64,000 bases of DNA from Ashinkailepas kermadecensis (GCA_034440615.1 JAOTOM010003194.1:62001-126000); one strand, 5' to 3'. Counted from the stretch's first letter, positions 43,915 to 55,873 are shown. The notes: generated from the letters alone by a model not told the origin. Made by a program: numbers and translations.

Positions 43915-46249
43915 ACCTTGCCAACCTTGCCTCGGTCGACCAGTTGCCGGTATCTCTCCATCTACCCAACCGTCGGAGGCTCCGGCTGGCGGTATTTCCT
44001 CGGGCTTGGCCAGGCTCCGATCGAGTACAAAGGTTATCGCCCAAATTCCCAAGGCAGCTCGCTCGGTAGTCGCCGACTCGCTGTCCAATCGGCTGAACGA
44101 GGCACTGAACGACCCTACCCCACAATCCTGGTGGATGTTTCTATCATTTGCCTTCACTGCGCTGCGTGCCCCGGACGCCGCAAGGAGCGAGGGACCCCGC
44201 CTCACCGCCGCCTCACACATAAAACGACAGATCGCCGAGATGGACAGCATGGCCACGCAGCCAGCACCCGAGCAGCGGAATGCCGCCACTCAGCGCGTCA
44301 CAACTACCGACTCGATCGCGCGCCGAGTTCGCGCTAAATGTGCAGATGGAGACATCCGCGCGGCCCTCCGTGTCTTAACATCTAGTGACACGTTCGCAGA
44401 GCCGACAGACGAGGTCATTGCCGCCTTACGCTGCAAACACCCGCCAGCACCGGACGACGAGGAACTTCCTCCCCCGCCCACTGTCTCTGACCCGTCACCG
44501 CTAACCGTCACGGAGGAGCAGGTAGAGGACGCCATCTCCACCATGCCACCGGGCTCTTCGGCGGGCCTTGACGGAATACGGCCACTCCACCTGCGTCAGC
44601 TGCTGTCCCGAGAGGCAGCAGAGTCTGGACGTCGCCTCCTCAAATCGCTCACTGCTCTAACTAACCTAGTGTTGGGAGGCTGCGTCCCGGAGTGCGGACG
44701 TGACGCGCTGTTCGGAGCATCGCTTTGTGCGCTACGGAAGAAAGACGACGGACTACGACCAATAGCTGTTGGTAGTGTATACCGCCGTCTGCCTGGGCGC
44801 ATGGGCGCGCGGCATATCTCTAGCCACCTCGGAGCAGAACTCCGCCCCATCCAACTCGGAGTCGGCACGCCGCTGGGGTGCGAGGCCGCCGTGCACGCGG
44901 CTCGCGAATATATCGCGACCACCGTCACCGACTCCTTCAACCCCCATGTCCTGGTCAAGGTGGATGTCAGGAACGCGTTCAACACGGTCCGCCGCGACGT
45001 CATCCTAGCGCGCATACGAGAACGCTGTCCCGAGATCTACCCGATGGCACGTCAAGCCTACGGTGCGCCGACTCTCCTCCACATCGGCGATCAGACGGTG
45101 ATGTCGTGCAGTGGCGTTCAACAAGGCGATCCCCTCGGTCCTGCTGCATTCGCTCTCGCTGTTGATCCCTGTGCTCGGGCCATGCGGTCAGTTCTGAACG
45201 TATGGTACCTCGACGACGCCACGCTCGCCGGCCCGGTAGACACTGTCGTAACTGATCTCCGTTCGCTAGCCTCGGCTCTGCCAGGGATCGGTCTTCAGCT
45301 GAACCCCGCCAAGTGCGAGGTAGCATTTCTTGGCGCCCTATCTTCTTCAGTTCGCGACTCAGCTATGGGTGAAATACGTGACGCACTGCCAGAGATAGTA
45401 GAGACTCCTCTGGACGCCCTCACGCTCCTCGGTTCACCGTTGTGCGACGCCGGACTCACCGCTGCCACCAACATCGCCTCAGAGACCATCGCACGTCTGT
45501 GCGCCCGCCTTCACCAGTTAGACAGCCACACCGCTGTCTTCTTCCTTGTCCACCACGTGTCAGCACCACGTTTGTCATACTTATTGCGCTCAGCACCCCT
45601 GTACAAGGAGCCTGACCCCCTAAGAAAGATCGATGAGCTGGTTCGCGAGACACTGGTAACGGTTTCCAACGTCGATGTCAGTGGTACGGCGTGGAAGCAG
45701 GCAACGCTTCCGCTCAGACTGGGCGGCCTCGGGGTGCGCTCTGTCGAGGCCTTGGCGCTGCCGTGTTACGTGGCCTCACTGAGCGGAGCTCTTCCGCTGG
45801 TCCGCAGTATATGTCCAGGCCTCTCGGACAGCGACGCGCCGTCTTCGCTACAGTCAGCGGTGCAGCGTTTCACGGAGCTGACAGGGGTCAAAGAGCTACC
45901 AGACGCGACATCTGCCAGTAGTCAGCGCGCATGGGACAGCCTGGGCGCCACCGTGATTCGCGACCAGCTGATGGGCGTAGCCAACCAGGTGCACCGCGCG
46001 CGCCTACTCGCTGCCACTCAGCCGCATACCGCCGCCTGGCTGCAAGCTGTCCCTGTGCCCAACCTCGGTCTTCACCTGGACGACGAGACAATCCGTGTGG
46101 CGGTGGCGCTTCGCCTAGGGGCTGCAGTGTGCGAACCACATCGCTGTCGTCAATGCAACCGCCCGGTTAACCGGCTTGGACACCACGGACTATCCTGCCT
46201 CAAGAGCGTTGGCCGTCTCCCACGTCACACACACCTGAATGACTTGTGA
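43915..46249 (+). pseudogene. non-LTR reverse transcriptase with zinc motif, one frameshift at its end
   Basis: The frame opens at the insertion edge with no ATG. It has an IPKAARSVVADSLSNRL region, then an RT: GSSAGLDGIRPLHL (about 44556), RKKDDGLRPIAVGSVY, VKVDVRNAFNTV, GVQQGDPLGPAAFAL, and WYLDDATLAG (about 45200). A thumb follows, then a Cys/His finger CRQCNRPVNRLGHHGLSC at about 46147. It stops at 46247-46249. A one-base shift there would continue directly into the endonuclease frame. Domain order (RT, zinc, restriction-like endonuclease) fits the early-branching, R2-like group of site-preferring non-LTR elements. Clade is not certain. Confidence 0.85.
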
Positions 46250-49200
46250 AACGAGGCCTCTCAAGTGCGGGAATCCCTGCCATCCTGGAGCCGGTGGGTC
46301 TCGACCGGGGCGACGGCAAGCGGCCAGATGGGCTTACGCTGTTCCCATACAGTGGAGGAAGGTGTCTGACATGGGACGTTACTTGTGTAGACACCTTCGC
46401 CGATACCGTACTGGTGCAATCGGCGCTAGAGCCCGGGTCTGCGGCTCGTGCGGCAGAAGCTCGCAAACGCCGCCACTATGCCGACCTCTGCTCGCGGTAC
46501 AGGTTCGAGCCCTTAGCCGTTGAGACAACCGGCGTTCTAGGACCCGCTGTCTCAGAATTTCTGCGGGAGCTCGGGCGTCACATAACGGCCCGCACCGGCG
46601 AACGCCGCGAGACAGCGTGGCTGCGGCAACGCATTTCCGCCGCAATCGCGCGGGGCAACGCGGCTTCTGTGCTCGCCACAGCCCTGCCCACAGACAGATC
46701 TTCGGCTGGCCGCATAGTTGCACCAATTTCGAGAACTGGCTCAGACTCCCGTAAAGCTGTGGTTGAAACGTTTGCCGCGTGTCGCAGCGACAGTCTGATT
46801 GACGACGACGGCGGCGGCGGCGACGGCGACAGAGGTGGTGACAGCGCCAGAGGTGATGGCAGCGGCAGCCGTGGCGGCGGTAGAGGCGGTGACAGCGGCA
46901 GCGGCGGCGGTAACGGCCGCAGAGGTGATGGCAGCGGCAGCAGCGATGGCAGCCGTGGCGGCGGTGGTAGCGGCGGCGACGGAGACGGGAGCGGAGGCAG
47001 AGGAAGTGGCTATGGCGGCAGCAGTGACGGTGACAGTGACTTCGACAGCGGTGGCTACGACAGTGGCAGCGGCGGTGGTGGTGGCGGCAGCAGTGGTAGC
47101 GTCAACCAGCTGCGCGGCCTCATCGAGCTAAGGAACATAGGCAACGCATGCTTTATGAACTCTGTGCCCCAGTGCCAGAGCAACACGCGTGTGCTGCACG
47201 ACTCCTTCCTGTGCGACCAGTACACGTCCGACATCAACATCACAACATCGGCCATGAAGGGAGCACTCGTGAAGTCGTTCGCAACACTCATGCGCGACCT
47301 GTGGCGGCCCTCCGACAAGTTGAACCGGGTGGTCAGCATGACGCCCTCGAAGTCGCAGGACGGTGACGAGGCGACTTGGCGTGGCATCGATCTGCTCTGC
47401 GACCGGCTCCTGCTGTGGCCTTGCTGCACGCAGCTGGCCACGTGGTTCTGCTGCCTGATGAGGAAGCTGGCCTCTCGGAGACACACCGACGACCTCGACC
47501 AGCTCGTGATCGACCGCGTTGATAAGCTGTTCAGGGCGCTTTCTCTGCCGGCCGTTCGCCGCTTTGTCTTCCGAGTGGTTACCCTGATGCTGCTGGGTTC
47601 CCAAAACTCACCTGGAGTCTTCCATAAGGTGCTGCCCCACCTGCCGTCGCTGCTGGACCAGCTGAGACAGGAGGCCAGCCCGCACGGCGACGATTGCGCA
47701 CAGCTGGCCGACGTGGCCTACACACTGATGAGGCTCCACCCGACACTGACCGCACACCATCCGACGCCGGCGCTCTCGCTACAGAGCCGTACCCGACCGT
47801 CCCAGGCCGCATGGTCCCACCCGTCCGGTCCCGGTCCGGGTCCTGACCCCGGCCCCGACATCGACCTCGGCTGTGACGTGAGCCACACCGCCATGTCGTC
47901 GCCACCACCGCCGAGGCGAGGTCTCAAAAACCTCGGCAACACGTGCTATATCAACGTTGTGCTGCAGGCGCTCTTCCACTCAGAACAGTTCCGCTACGGA
48001 GTGATGACGTCACGGCCCAGTCCGTGCCAGCACCACCTGGCGGCACTGCAGCGGGTGTTCGCGTTCCTGGCCTTCTCGGAGCGGCCCGCCTTCTCACCGT
48101 CGGCCTTCACACGCACCGCACTGCCGCCCTGGCTGGAGGCGGGCCGCCAGCAAGACTGCTCGGAGCTGCTCAGGTACCTTTTGGACGCGCTTCACGAAGA
48201 GATGTCCGTGGCTCCACCTGGCGTTGGTCAACCACAGCCGCATACGTCCTCCAAGGCTTCGCAGTCACCGCGGCCTCAACTGGCGCCGTCGCTGGCGGAC
48301 GGTGGTCAGCAGACACGACCTCCGTTTGCCCTACCTGCCGCAACTCGGGACGACAGTGCACTAACGCGCCCGTCCGCCGGCCTCAAATGTCGGCCTCGAT
48401 GGTCGAGCGGCGGCGCAGCCCCGTGTGACGCTCGGCTCGCCGGACAGTGCGGCGCGCTCCAAGCCAACCTCAGCGGGGGTCGTACTTCCCAGGAACCACC
48501 ACCGTCCCGCCGTGGTGGTGATGTCCTGTCCGGCGACTCTCGACAGCCGACGGTCGGCGGCGGTCGTGCCACTGTCCCGCCGCCGCTACCAGCTCCGACT
48601 CTGGTGCAGCGTCTGTTGGCCGGCAGTGCCGAGACGACCTGCACGTGCTGCACGTGCGGCTCTGTGTCGCGCCACCTGGACAGCATCACCGACCTGCACT
48701 TGGCCGTGCCGGACTCTCTGCCGTCTCAACCTCGTGCCGACCTCCAGGTGTCTGATCTGCTAGGGCAGTATCTGGCAGCCGAGCGGCTGTCCGGCGAGAA
48801 CCAATACCACTGTCAGCGGTGCTCTGAACTGCGCGACGCCGACCGACAGCTGCAAATGCTACAGCCGCCGCACTACTTAGTCATCTCGCTGGTGCGCTTC
48901 CTGTTCGAGCGTGGCACGGGCGTGCGCCGCAAGGTGCTGACACCCGTGGCGCTGACGGAGCAGCTGTGGGTGCCGGTGCGCGGCCGGCCGGCCGTCCAGT
49001 TCCGGCTGTATGCACTGGTGGTGCACCGCGGCGGCTCGCTGGACGCCGGCCACTACTACTGCGTGGCGAGGTCATCCGACGCCACCGGCCCGGACGCCGC
49101 GCCGTCCGTCTGGTGCCGCCTCGACGACAACTACGTGACACCGCTGTCGGTCGGTCACCTGGACGCCTGGGGTGGCCGCGGCGGCGCCGGCACGCCAACC

Positions 49201-49455
49201 GACGCGCCCTACATGCTCTTCTATCGGCGGTGCGACGGCGACGCGGCGAGTCCGCCACAGTCGCGGCACGAGCAGCTGCCGGCGTCGCTGTGGCTCGAGG
49301 TACAGAGCGACAACGGCGCGTACCGGCGCGGTAGCCGACCGGCGACCGGTGCCGGCTGGACGGTCGGTGGGCCCCGTGACGGCGACGACCCGCCGCCCCA
49401 GTCGACTGGCTGCGGCGGCGGTCAGAACGCTCCTGCGCCGAACTTCGCGTGCTGA
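46250..49455 (+). CDS. open frame: restriction-like endonuclease fused to USP deubiquitinase
   Basis: One frame of about 1069 codons, uninterrupted to TGA at 49453-49455. Residues 1-160 are a PD-(D/E)XK-type endonuclease (RPDGLTLFPY, TWDVTCVDT, then LRQRISAAIARGNAASVL) that nicks target DNA in such elements. Residues 185-285 are Gly/Asp/Ser-rich from a GGC-type microsatellite. Residues 286-365 are a USP2/8-like N-terminal box with several odd substitutions. Residues 380-555 resemble the USP35/38 helical region. From about 560 comes a full USP core: Cys box NLGNTCYINVVLQALF, QQDCSELLRYLLDALHEE, zinc pairs CTCCTCG and CQRC, His box LDAGHYYCVARS, WCRLDDNYVT and YMLFYRR. USPs remove ubiquitin from proteins. 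All catalytic-type residues are present. It is intronless. Expression as a protein is unknown, since the upstream RT is one frame away. Confidence 0.85.
46800..47100. repeat. GGC/GGT-rich trinucleotide repeat
   Basis: Codons for Gly, Asp, Ser and Arg alternate in about 100 residues. The repeat separates the endonuclease from the USP parts and is in frame with both. Confidence 0.9.
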
Positions 49456-49542
49456 CGCGGCAGGATCGCTACTGGGCGCGACCGCTCGCCGATTGTAATA
49501 CATGGGCTGTTGTTCATATTGTTATACATCACCATTGCAGCC

Positions 49543-50838
49543 ATTGAAGCATGGTTGAGGGGAAGGAAACAAAGGGTAGTGTTAAATGGATGTAAATCTG
49601 ATTGGAAGTATGTTCTGAGTGGAGTACCACAGGGCTCTGTTCTAGAGCCAATTCTCTTTATCACCTTTGTGAATAACATTGAGGTAGGGCTGAGGAATAG
49701 AGTGTTCAAATTTGCGGATGACATCAAGCTGGTAGGGGTGGCAAACAGTTATGATCAATCTAGAAATATTCAACTAGACTTGGAGGATCTAAAAAAGTGG
49801 GCTGATCCATGGCAGATGTCTTTCAACTATGACAAGTGTAAGGTTATGCATCTGGGGTCTGGAGGTCAGATTTTCAGATATACAATGGGAGGGAGGGAAC
49901 TGGATGTTATTGAAGAGGAAAGGGACTTAGGTGTGTTGGTTTCAAAAGACCTTAAAGCAGAAAAGCAATGTAGCTCAGCTAGGAACAGGGCACTCAGAAT
50001 GCTGGGACTCATTAATAGAAGTGTGATGAATAAGAGCAAGGAAGTCATGAAAAAACTGTACTTAGCATACGTGCGACCCCACTTGCAATATTCTGTACAA
50101 GCTTGGAGCCCCTACCTACAAAAAGATAGACAAGTTAGAGAGAGTGCAGCGCAAAGCAACTAGACTCATCAATGGAGTAGGTAACGTGGAATATGGAGAA
50201 AGGCTTGTGGCATTAGATATGTGCTCACTCAAGCATAGGAGATTAAGGGGGGACATGATTTAAATGTACAAAATTGTTAAAGGACTAGATCAGGTCAATT
50301 TAAATGGCGCTCTTCAGTTTAGAGTATCACATAGGGGTCATCAATTCATGTTAGACAAGTTGAGGTGTAGGACAGTTCAGCGACAACAGGTCTTCAGTCA
50401 AAAGGTTGTTGATCAGTGGAATGGGCTGCCTGCTGATGTTGTGGGAAGTTCCTCATTGAATGTATTTAAAAGTATGGTGGATAAATTTTTAGACAGGAAA
50501 ATCTTGTTTTTGAGTTATAATTTGTGATGGATGGGGTGAGATGTATGTTAAGTAAGTGTGCACGGCACAGACCCCTTTAGGCAGGCATGGATGCAGTTTG
50601 GAAATTATTGATAAGGCATTCAATCCACATGTGTTAAGAGAGATCAGGGGAATAGGGCTGGAAAGATAGGGTAGATAGGCATTGATAGGTGTGTGGGATA
50701 TTACAGGACTGGTTCTTCAGGATGTACGATGGTTGGGGAAGGTCTTTTTACCAGGCTTATATTATCTTCCATTTACAGACTTGACTGGATGGGCCCTTGG
50801 GTCTCTTATTAAGTCTAAACGCTTTATAACTTTACATA
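49543..50838 (+). pseudogene. CR1-like retrotransposon RT, 3' part and tail
   Basis: It resumes the frame cut at 43914 with AWLRGRKQRVVLNG, GVPQGSVLEPILFI, KFADDIKLVG, WADPWQMSFNYDKCKVMHLG, ERDLGVLVSKDLK and YVRPHLQYSVQAWSP. Frameshifts near 50110 and 50262 precede a C-terminal RRQQVFSQKVVDQWNGLP-like end stopping at 50525. The 3' UTR ends in a TGGGCCCTTGGGTCTCTTATT motif and a TATGACTT-type repeat. Similar tails lie at 51049-51101 and, inverted, near 59680. Confidence 0.85.
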
Positions 50839-51048
50839 GGGTGTACCTAGCAGTGAATTCAGCACCTTCCTTTGGGATGTGATACTGATGAGATTGTCTA
50901 TGGTAGCACAATGGGAGTGTTATGCAATAGCAAGTGAATTGGTGCTAGATAGGCTGCGATATAGAGTTTCCTAGGAACTTGAAGTAATGGATTGATTGGG
51001 GTGAGAGTATGTACATTTCTAGTACCTTTTCAAGATAGGCTTAACCCA

Positions 51049-51101
51049 GATGGGCCCCTGTGGCTCTTATTCAGCCTTAGCACTTTATGACTTTATGACT
51101 T
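51049..51101 (+). repeat. CR1-like 3' tail remnant
   Basis: ATGGGCCCCTGTGGCTCTTATT followed by CACTTTATGACTTTATGACT repeats the tail of the preceding element. It marks a second, heavily truncated copy. Confidence 0.7.
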
Positions 51102-51302
51102 GATGATGGTGCCTGTGAAATAACCCAATTAAAGGACAAGTTTAGGAGGAAGGCTGTAGAGGCCGCATTTATCGATACCGAGGATTGCATCAACCGAGGA
51201 TTGTGTGTTTCATCTCCTACTTACTCAGCAGGATGATGTATTAATACTTGATGTATACCCTATACCCTACTTGATGTATTAATTACGAACTGTCCCGCTT
51301 TT

Positions 51303-53530
51303 GTGAAACGTTGCGTAACCCAATTTTGTCATTTTTGTCCACATACTTCTATCCGTGCCTTGATCAGTGTACCTCGCTTTCGCCCGCGCCGATCAGCTGT
51401 TCGGTCTCGCTGTCTCCACCGGGTCGACCAAGCTGCACTTCATGCTCACCTTATTAATGCTGACTGGTATAATGTGTTTTCATCACCGACTGCCACTCAG
51501 AAGTGGGACTGTTTTATCAGTGTATTTCCACCGATTTTTGACGCACAGGCCCCGGTCAGAGCCGTGTCCATTAGCAATCCCAGCGCCCCTCCAGTCACCG
51601 ACCCCACCAAAGATCTAATGTCTCGCCGTCGCGTGGCGTTGGCTGAACACGGTCACAGGTCACCAGAATATGTCGTCACAAACAGAGCGGTACGGTCCGC
51701 CATACGCTGTACACCCGCAATGACATTAAGCGGCGCATCCAGGAGGACGGACGTCGATCGATGTGGCAGCACATCAGATCCACCGTCAGTGGTGGGAAGC
51801 CCGTCCGTAAGGTGCGCGACGCCACACCCGATGAACTGAACAATTATTTCGTTGGCATTAGTCCGCGTGTTACGAATGAGGTGAGAGAGTTGGGAGAGAT
51901 GCCAGAACCAGCATGCCGTCTACCACATGTTGGCGCCTGTACGTTTTGTGTGGCACCTCTGACGTTGTCAGAGCTGAGGACCGTCATTCTGGGGATGAGT
52001 GGCTCGTCGGCTTGCGGCGAGGACGGGGTCAGCATACACATGGTGCGCCTGGCTTTGACGCGATCGGCACGGTACTCCTGCATTTGGTCAACTCCAGCAT
52101 TTCCTTTTCTGATGTTCCTCGATCCTGAAAGCACTCCCTCGTTCAACCTATCTTTAAGTCGGGCGATCCTACCAGCCCTCCCAACTACCGTCCTATTTCC
52201 ATAGTTCCTGTCATTGCCAAAATTGTAGAGCGTGCCATTCACCAGCAGCTCTAAAATTACATGTCCCAAAACCACCTCCTGTCCTCAGCCCAGCACGGTT
52301 TCCGTCCACGCCACTCGATAGAAACCGCGCTGACTTCCATGTCCGATCATATCCTATCCGCCAATGACCGAGGTGAGTTATCCCTTCTTTGCCTGCTGGA
52401 TTTGAGCAAATGCTTTGATGTGATTGATCACTCAGGGCTCTTGACTAAATTAAGCATCCACGGTATCGACACTTCTTGGTTCTCTGCATACCTTTGCGAT
52501 CATACCCAGAGTGTCAGCCTCACTGACAATCTGGGCAATCTCAAAAAGTATACTCCGCTTCCCAACGGCATTGGTGTCTTTCAGGGATCTGCTCTCGGCC
52601 CGCTCCTCTACTGCATCTTCGCCAACGACCTCAGTCTGTTCGTTGAAGGTGCAGTGGTAGTCCAATATGCGGACGACACCCAAATTTTGGTTAGTGGTAA
52701 GATATCGGAATTTCGAAACATCGTCACGAGGATGGAATATGTTTTGGCTTCTCTTGACTCTTGGTTTCGTGCAAACGGCCTCAGAGTAAATGCCGGAAAG
52801 ACTCAACTGATGCTGCTGGGAAGTCAGAAAAAAATTTGCGCCACCCCCCCCCGAAATTACCGTAAAAATTCGCGATCACGATCTAACTCCCATCTCGGAA
52901 GCTAAAAATACCGGATTAATCTTTGACCGTTCTCTCAGCTGGGACTCCCAAGTCTCCACCAGCACTAGGCGCTGCTTCGGTACTTTGAGTGGTCTGTCGC
53001 ATCTGAGGAGTTACATGCCGTTCGCTGTCATCTCCGCTTTAGTCAATGCCTTGGTACTCTCGCATATCCAGTATTGTATTTCGGTGTACGGTGATGGAAC
53101 GCAAAATAATCTGTCTCGCATACAAAACATTATTAACTATACAGCAAAGTAATTTTCGGCCGCAGAAAAAAATTGATCATGTATCGGATCTGCTGGAGAA
53201 ATTGGGCTGGCTGAGCGCGCGGGACCTCGTTCAGTACCACACGCTGACCTTGCTGCGCAAGGTGCGTCGCCTGGGTGAACTAGTCACTAGCCTGTGAATT
53301 TGTTCTCCAGACACGTGACAGGACCACCCGGCAAGACAGCGATCTGCACGTGCCCAGATCGCCATGTCGACCAGATGATCAGATCGACATGGGCAAGCGA
53401 CGTTTTTGTAGTCGCGCGGCTAGACAATACAATGCCTTGCAGCCCGATCTGACGCGGCTACCTATCCCCCTGTTTGGACCGCACCTGAAGCGTCACCTGC
53501 GTAGGAACCCGGACTGTGGAGGCACTTAGC
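51303..53530 (+). pseudogene. second non-LTR retrotransposon RT (L2/Crack-like), decayed
   Basis: Pieces in three frames read in order. NRAVRSAI and MWQHIRSTVSGGKPV come first, then TPDELNNYFVGIS (about 51825), SACGEDGVSIHMVRLAL, and SSAQHGFRPRHSIETAL (52282). LLCLLDLSKCFDVIDH, FQGSALGPLLYCIFANDL and VQYADDTQILVSG (about 52660) follow, then VLESLGWL-like and LYHTL-like ends near 53190. Several frameshifts and a TAA at 52254 show it is dead. Clade assignment is by general resemblance only. Confidence 0.8.
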
Positions 53531-54159
53531 GCCCATTTTATGTGTCTGCTTTTATGACTGCTTGCAGACAATATCTGAATATAGGATAATTTTGCCGACC
53601 TGTTATATTTGTATGACGTGAGGCTGTAATAGCCACGAGTTAATTGTGTATGGCCTTCATACATGTCTGTCCGTCTGATTAGTTATAGCCATTGTTTTTG
53701 ATGACGAACAAGTCATAATTAATGGTAGGATACTGTACTAAACGTTTACTTTTTCCGATTTTCTACTGTGAGACAATCTTTCCAAGAATAATTTTCCACT
53801 CTGATACCAATGTTCAATGCGGGTTTGAAACACTGGGCTGCATACACTAATACAGTGTGTCGAAGTCCGCGATTTGAGGCGTCGAGCCTAGGATTTAAAA
53901 AAAAACTATTTCATATTGATATATCACCCAAGTTCTTAGCACTGTAGTCGTCAATATCGGATGCTGGGCCTATTTCGAGGTAAGAAATCAGCTGAATGCG
54001 GGTCCATTTCTATTGCATATCACACAGTCTACACATATAACTTATTTTATGTACATCTTGATGACTAGCTTGGCGAATTTGGACACCCCGCATTAGCAAT
54101 TGTCAAGGCTACTTTCCAAGTCAACAGACTCCATTCCCACTGGCGATGGGAAAGCAATG
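53531..54159. other. AT-rich spacer, nothing recognised
   Basis: No motif-bearing frame is seen between the non-LTR element and the pogo element. Confidence 0.5.
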
Positions 54160-54643
54160 TAGGGGAGACCGGGGCCATTTGTCACACGGGTTAGTTGTCA
54201 CAGAGCTTATATCTCGGCCGCTAGATGCCAGAGAGATCGAAGCTCGTGCCACACGGAAGCTTTTGTTTACGCGGGGCCGCCATTGTTATTGCGTCACCGT
54301 TCGCCGACAAGTACGGACCTGAGGGTGAGTTGAACGATTTTTACATTGATTTCATGGATTTTTTGCGTCACTTGTGATCTCCCTGGTGTTCACATTTTTC
54401 ATTTGAAATCAATCATTGTTTGATTACTTTGAAGAGTGGTGTGTCCTTGTTTTATGATGAAAACTACGAAGCAATTCGATGCGTTGACGATGGGCTGGGA
54501 ACATGATACAACAAGAAGTGGGTGTGGGGTGTGTTGTCACAAACCGGTGCGGGTCATGTTGTCACACTGTGACAACATGCCCCACACGTTGCGGCCCCCC
54601 TAAACTGGTGGGCATTTGAGAGCCCTGCCGGTTTCCCCACCAG

Positions 54644-55392
54644 CAGTGGCGTAGCCAGCACTGGCGGATCCAGGGGGAGGGGGAAAAAGGGGCTTTAGCC
54701 CCCCCCCCCCAATCAAATCTGGGGGGGCTAACAGTATGTTTTAGCCCCCCAACAAACAAAAAACAAAAACTAGCTAATCCAGCAACTTTTCGCGAAAAAA
54801 AATTATAGGGGGGTGAGAAGCAGCAACTTTTCATCGCGAAAATTTTGAGGGGGGTGGGGGTGGTAAGCAGCAACTTTTCGCGAAAATTTCGACGGGGGTG
54901 GGAAGCAGTAACTTTTCTTCGCGAAAATTTCGAGGGGGGTGGGAAGCAGCAACTTTTATTCGCGAAAAGTCCTGGAGACCCGGTTTAGCCCCTCCCCCCC
55001 CAAACCGAGTGTCTAGATCCGCCAGTGGTAGCCAGGGGGTGCCAATGCCATTGGGCCATGCCACCCCCTTTGGCCCAAATTATTCGATAATGACCTCTTG
55101 AGCGGCGTAGGCATGGCCCCCCTTGGGCCGAAAATTTCGAGGAGCAACAACTTTTCAGAAGCAACAACTTTTCTTGAAAATTTCGAGAGGGTGGGAAAGA
55201 GCAACTTTTCTTCGTGAAAATTTCGAGGGGGTTGGGAAGCAGCAACTTTTCTTGAAAATTTCGAGGGGAGGGGGTGGGAAGCAGCAACTTTCTAGAAAAT
55301 TTGGAGGGGGTAGGAAGCGACATTTCGGAAGGGCCGCGGGATGGAAAAAATCGTCTCATGGCCCCCCTTGACGGATTTCTGGCTATGTCACT
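54644..55392. mobile_element. hAT-type MITE inside the pogo element
   Basis: Ends CAGTGGCGTAGCCAG and CTGGCTATGTCACTG are inverted with two mismatches. The flanks CCCACCAG and CTCACCAG form an 8-bp duplication with one mismatch. The interior has several copies of AAAATTTCGAGGGGGGTGGG and AGCAGCAACTTTTC. Confidence 0.8.
54660..55027. mobile_element. hAT-type MITE nested in the MITE
   Basis: A perfect 8-bp duplication, GTAGCCAG, lies next to ends CACTGGCGGATCCAGG and CTAGATCCGCCAGTG. The ends are related to the MITE at 22545-22706. Confidence 0.88.
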
Positions 55393-55439
55393 GCTCACCA
55401 GTCATCGATACTGTGCCCACCAATGCCAAAAATTGAACT

Positions 55440-55755
55440 AGTCGTTTTCTCAGCTTATGTATTATTTCTTCCCATCTACCTGCCCTTGCCCAGCCTTAGT
55501 CTGCCTCTACCTTGTCTTTCCCTACCTTGTCTTGTCTTGTTCTGTCCTTCCCCTGACCTGTCCCTGCCTGCCTCCGCCCTGCCCCTGCCATGTCCCTGCC
55601 CTGCCCTTGCCATGTCCCTGCCCCGCCCCTGCCCTGCCCTGTCCTGCCCCTGCCTTGCCCTTGCCCCTGCTCTGTTCGTGCCCTGCCACTGCCCTGCCAC
55701 TGTCCTACCCCTACCCTGCCCCTGTCCTGCACCTGCTCTGTCCCTGCCCTGCCTC
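55440..55755. repeat. CCCTGCC-type low-complexity repeat
   Basis: Runs of CTGCCCTGCCCCTGCC variants keep several frames open. They look non-coding and precede the transposase. Confidence 0.85.
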
Positions 55756-55873
55756 AGATTTCAATGGGATATCCCGTGATTGATATTTGGAAATACCGGA
55801 ATCCTGGGATTGACCGGAAATACCGGAACCCCTCAAGTAAACCTAAAATATGTCTGTTTCAGCCTGACCAAGA

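Larger units (their letters stand above)
43915..49542 (+). mobile_element. retrotransposon-deubiquitinase insertion unit
   Basis: A 5628-bp block sits inside the CR1-like RT and is flanked by a perfect 9-bp duplication, ATTGAAGCA (43906-43914 and 49543-49551). Removing the block and one copy restores the host RT frame. It contains, in order and all on the plus strand, a reverse transcriptase, a restriction-like endonuclease, a Gly-rich repeat, a USP2-like fragment and a USP35/38-like catalytic domain. There is no poly-A at the 3' end. Since one duplication encloses everything, the simplest reading is that all parts arrived together. The RT lacks an obvious N-terminal DNA-binding region, so the unit is probably 5'-truncated. 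Confidence 0.85.

Noticed and set aside
46379..49503. Many minus-strand and alternate frames over the USP region
   Set aside because: High GC reduces stops on all frames. Only the plus frame ending at 49455 shows ordered domains.
55440..55860. Pro/Leu/Cys-rich N-terminal extension of the pogo transposase
   Set aside because: It is a CCCTGCC low-complexity repeat read through. The family-like start is the ATG at 55874.
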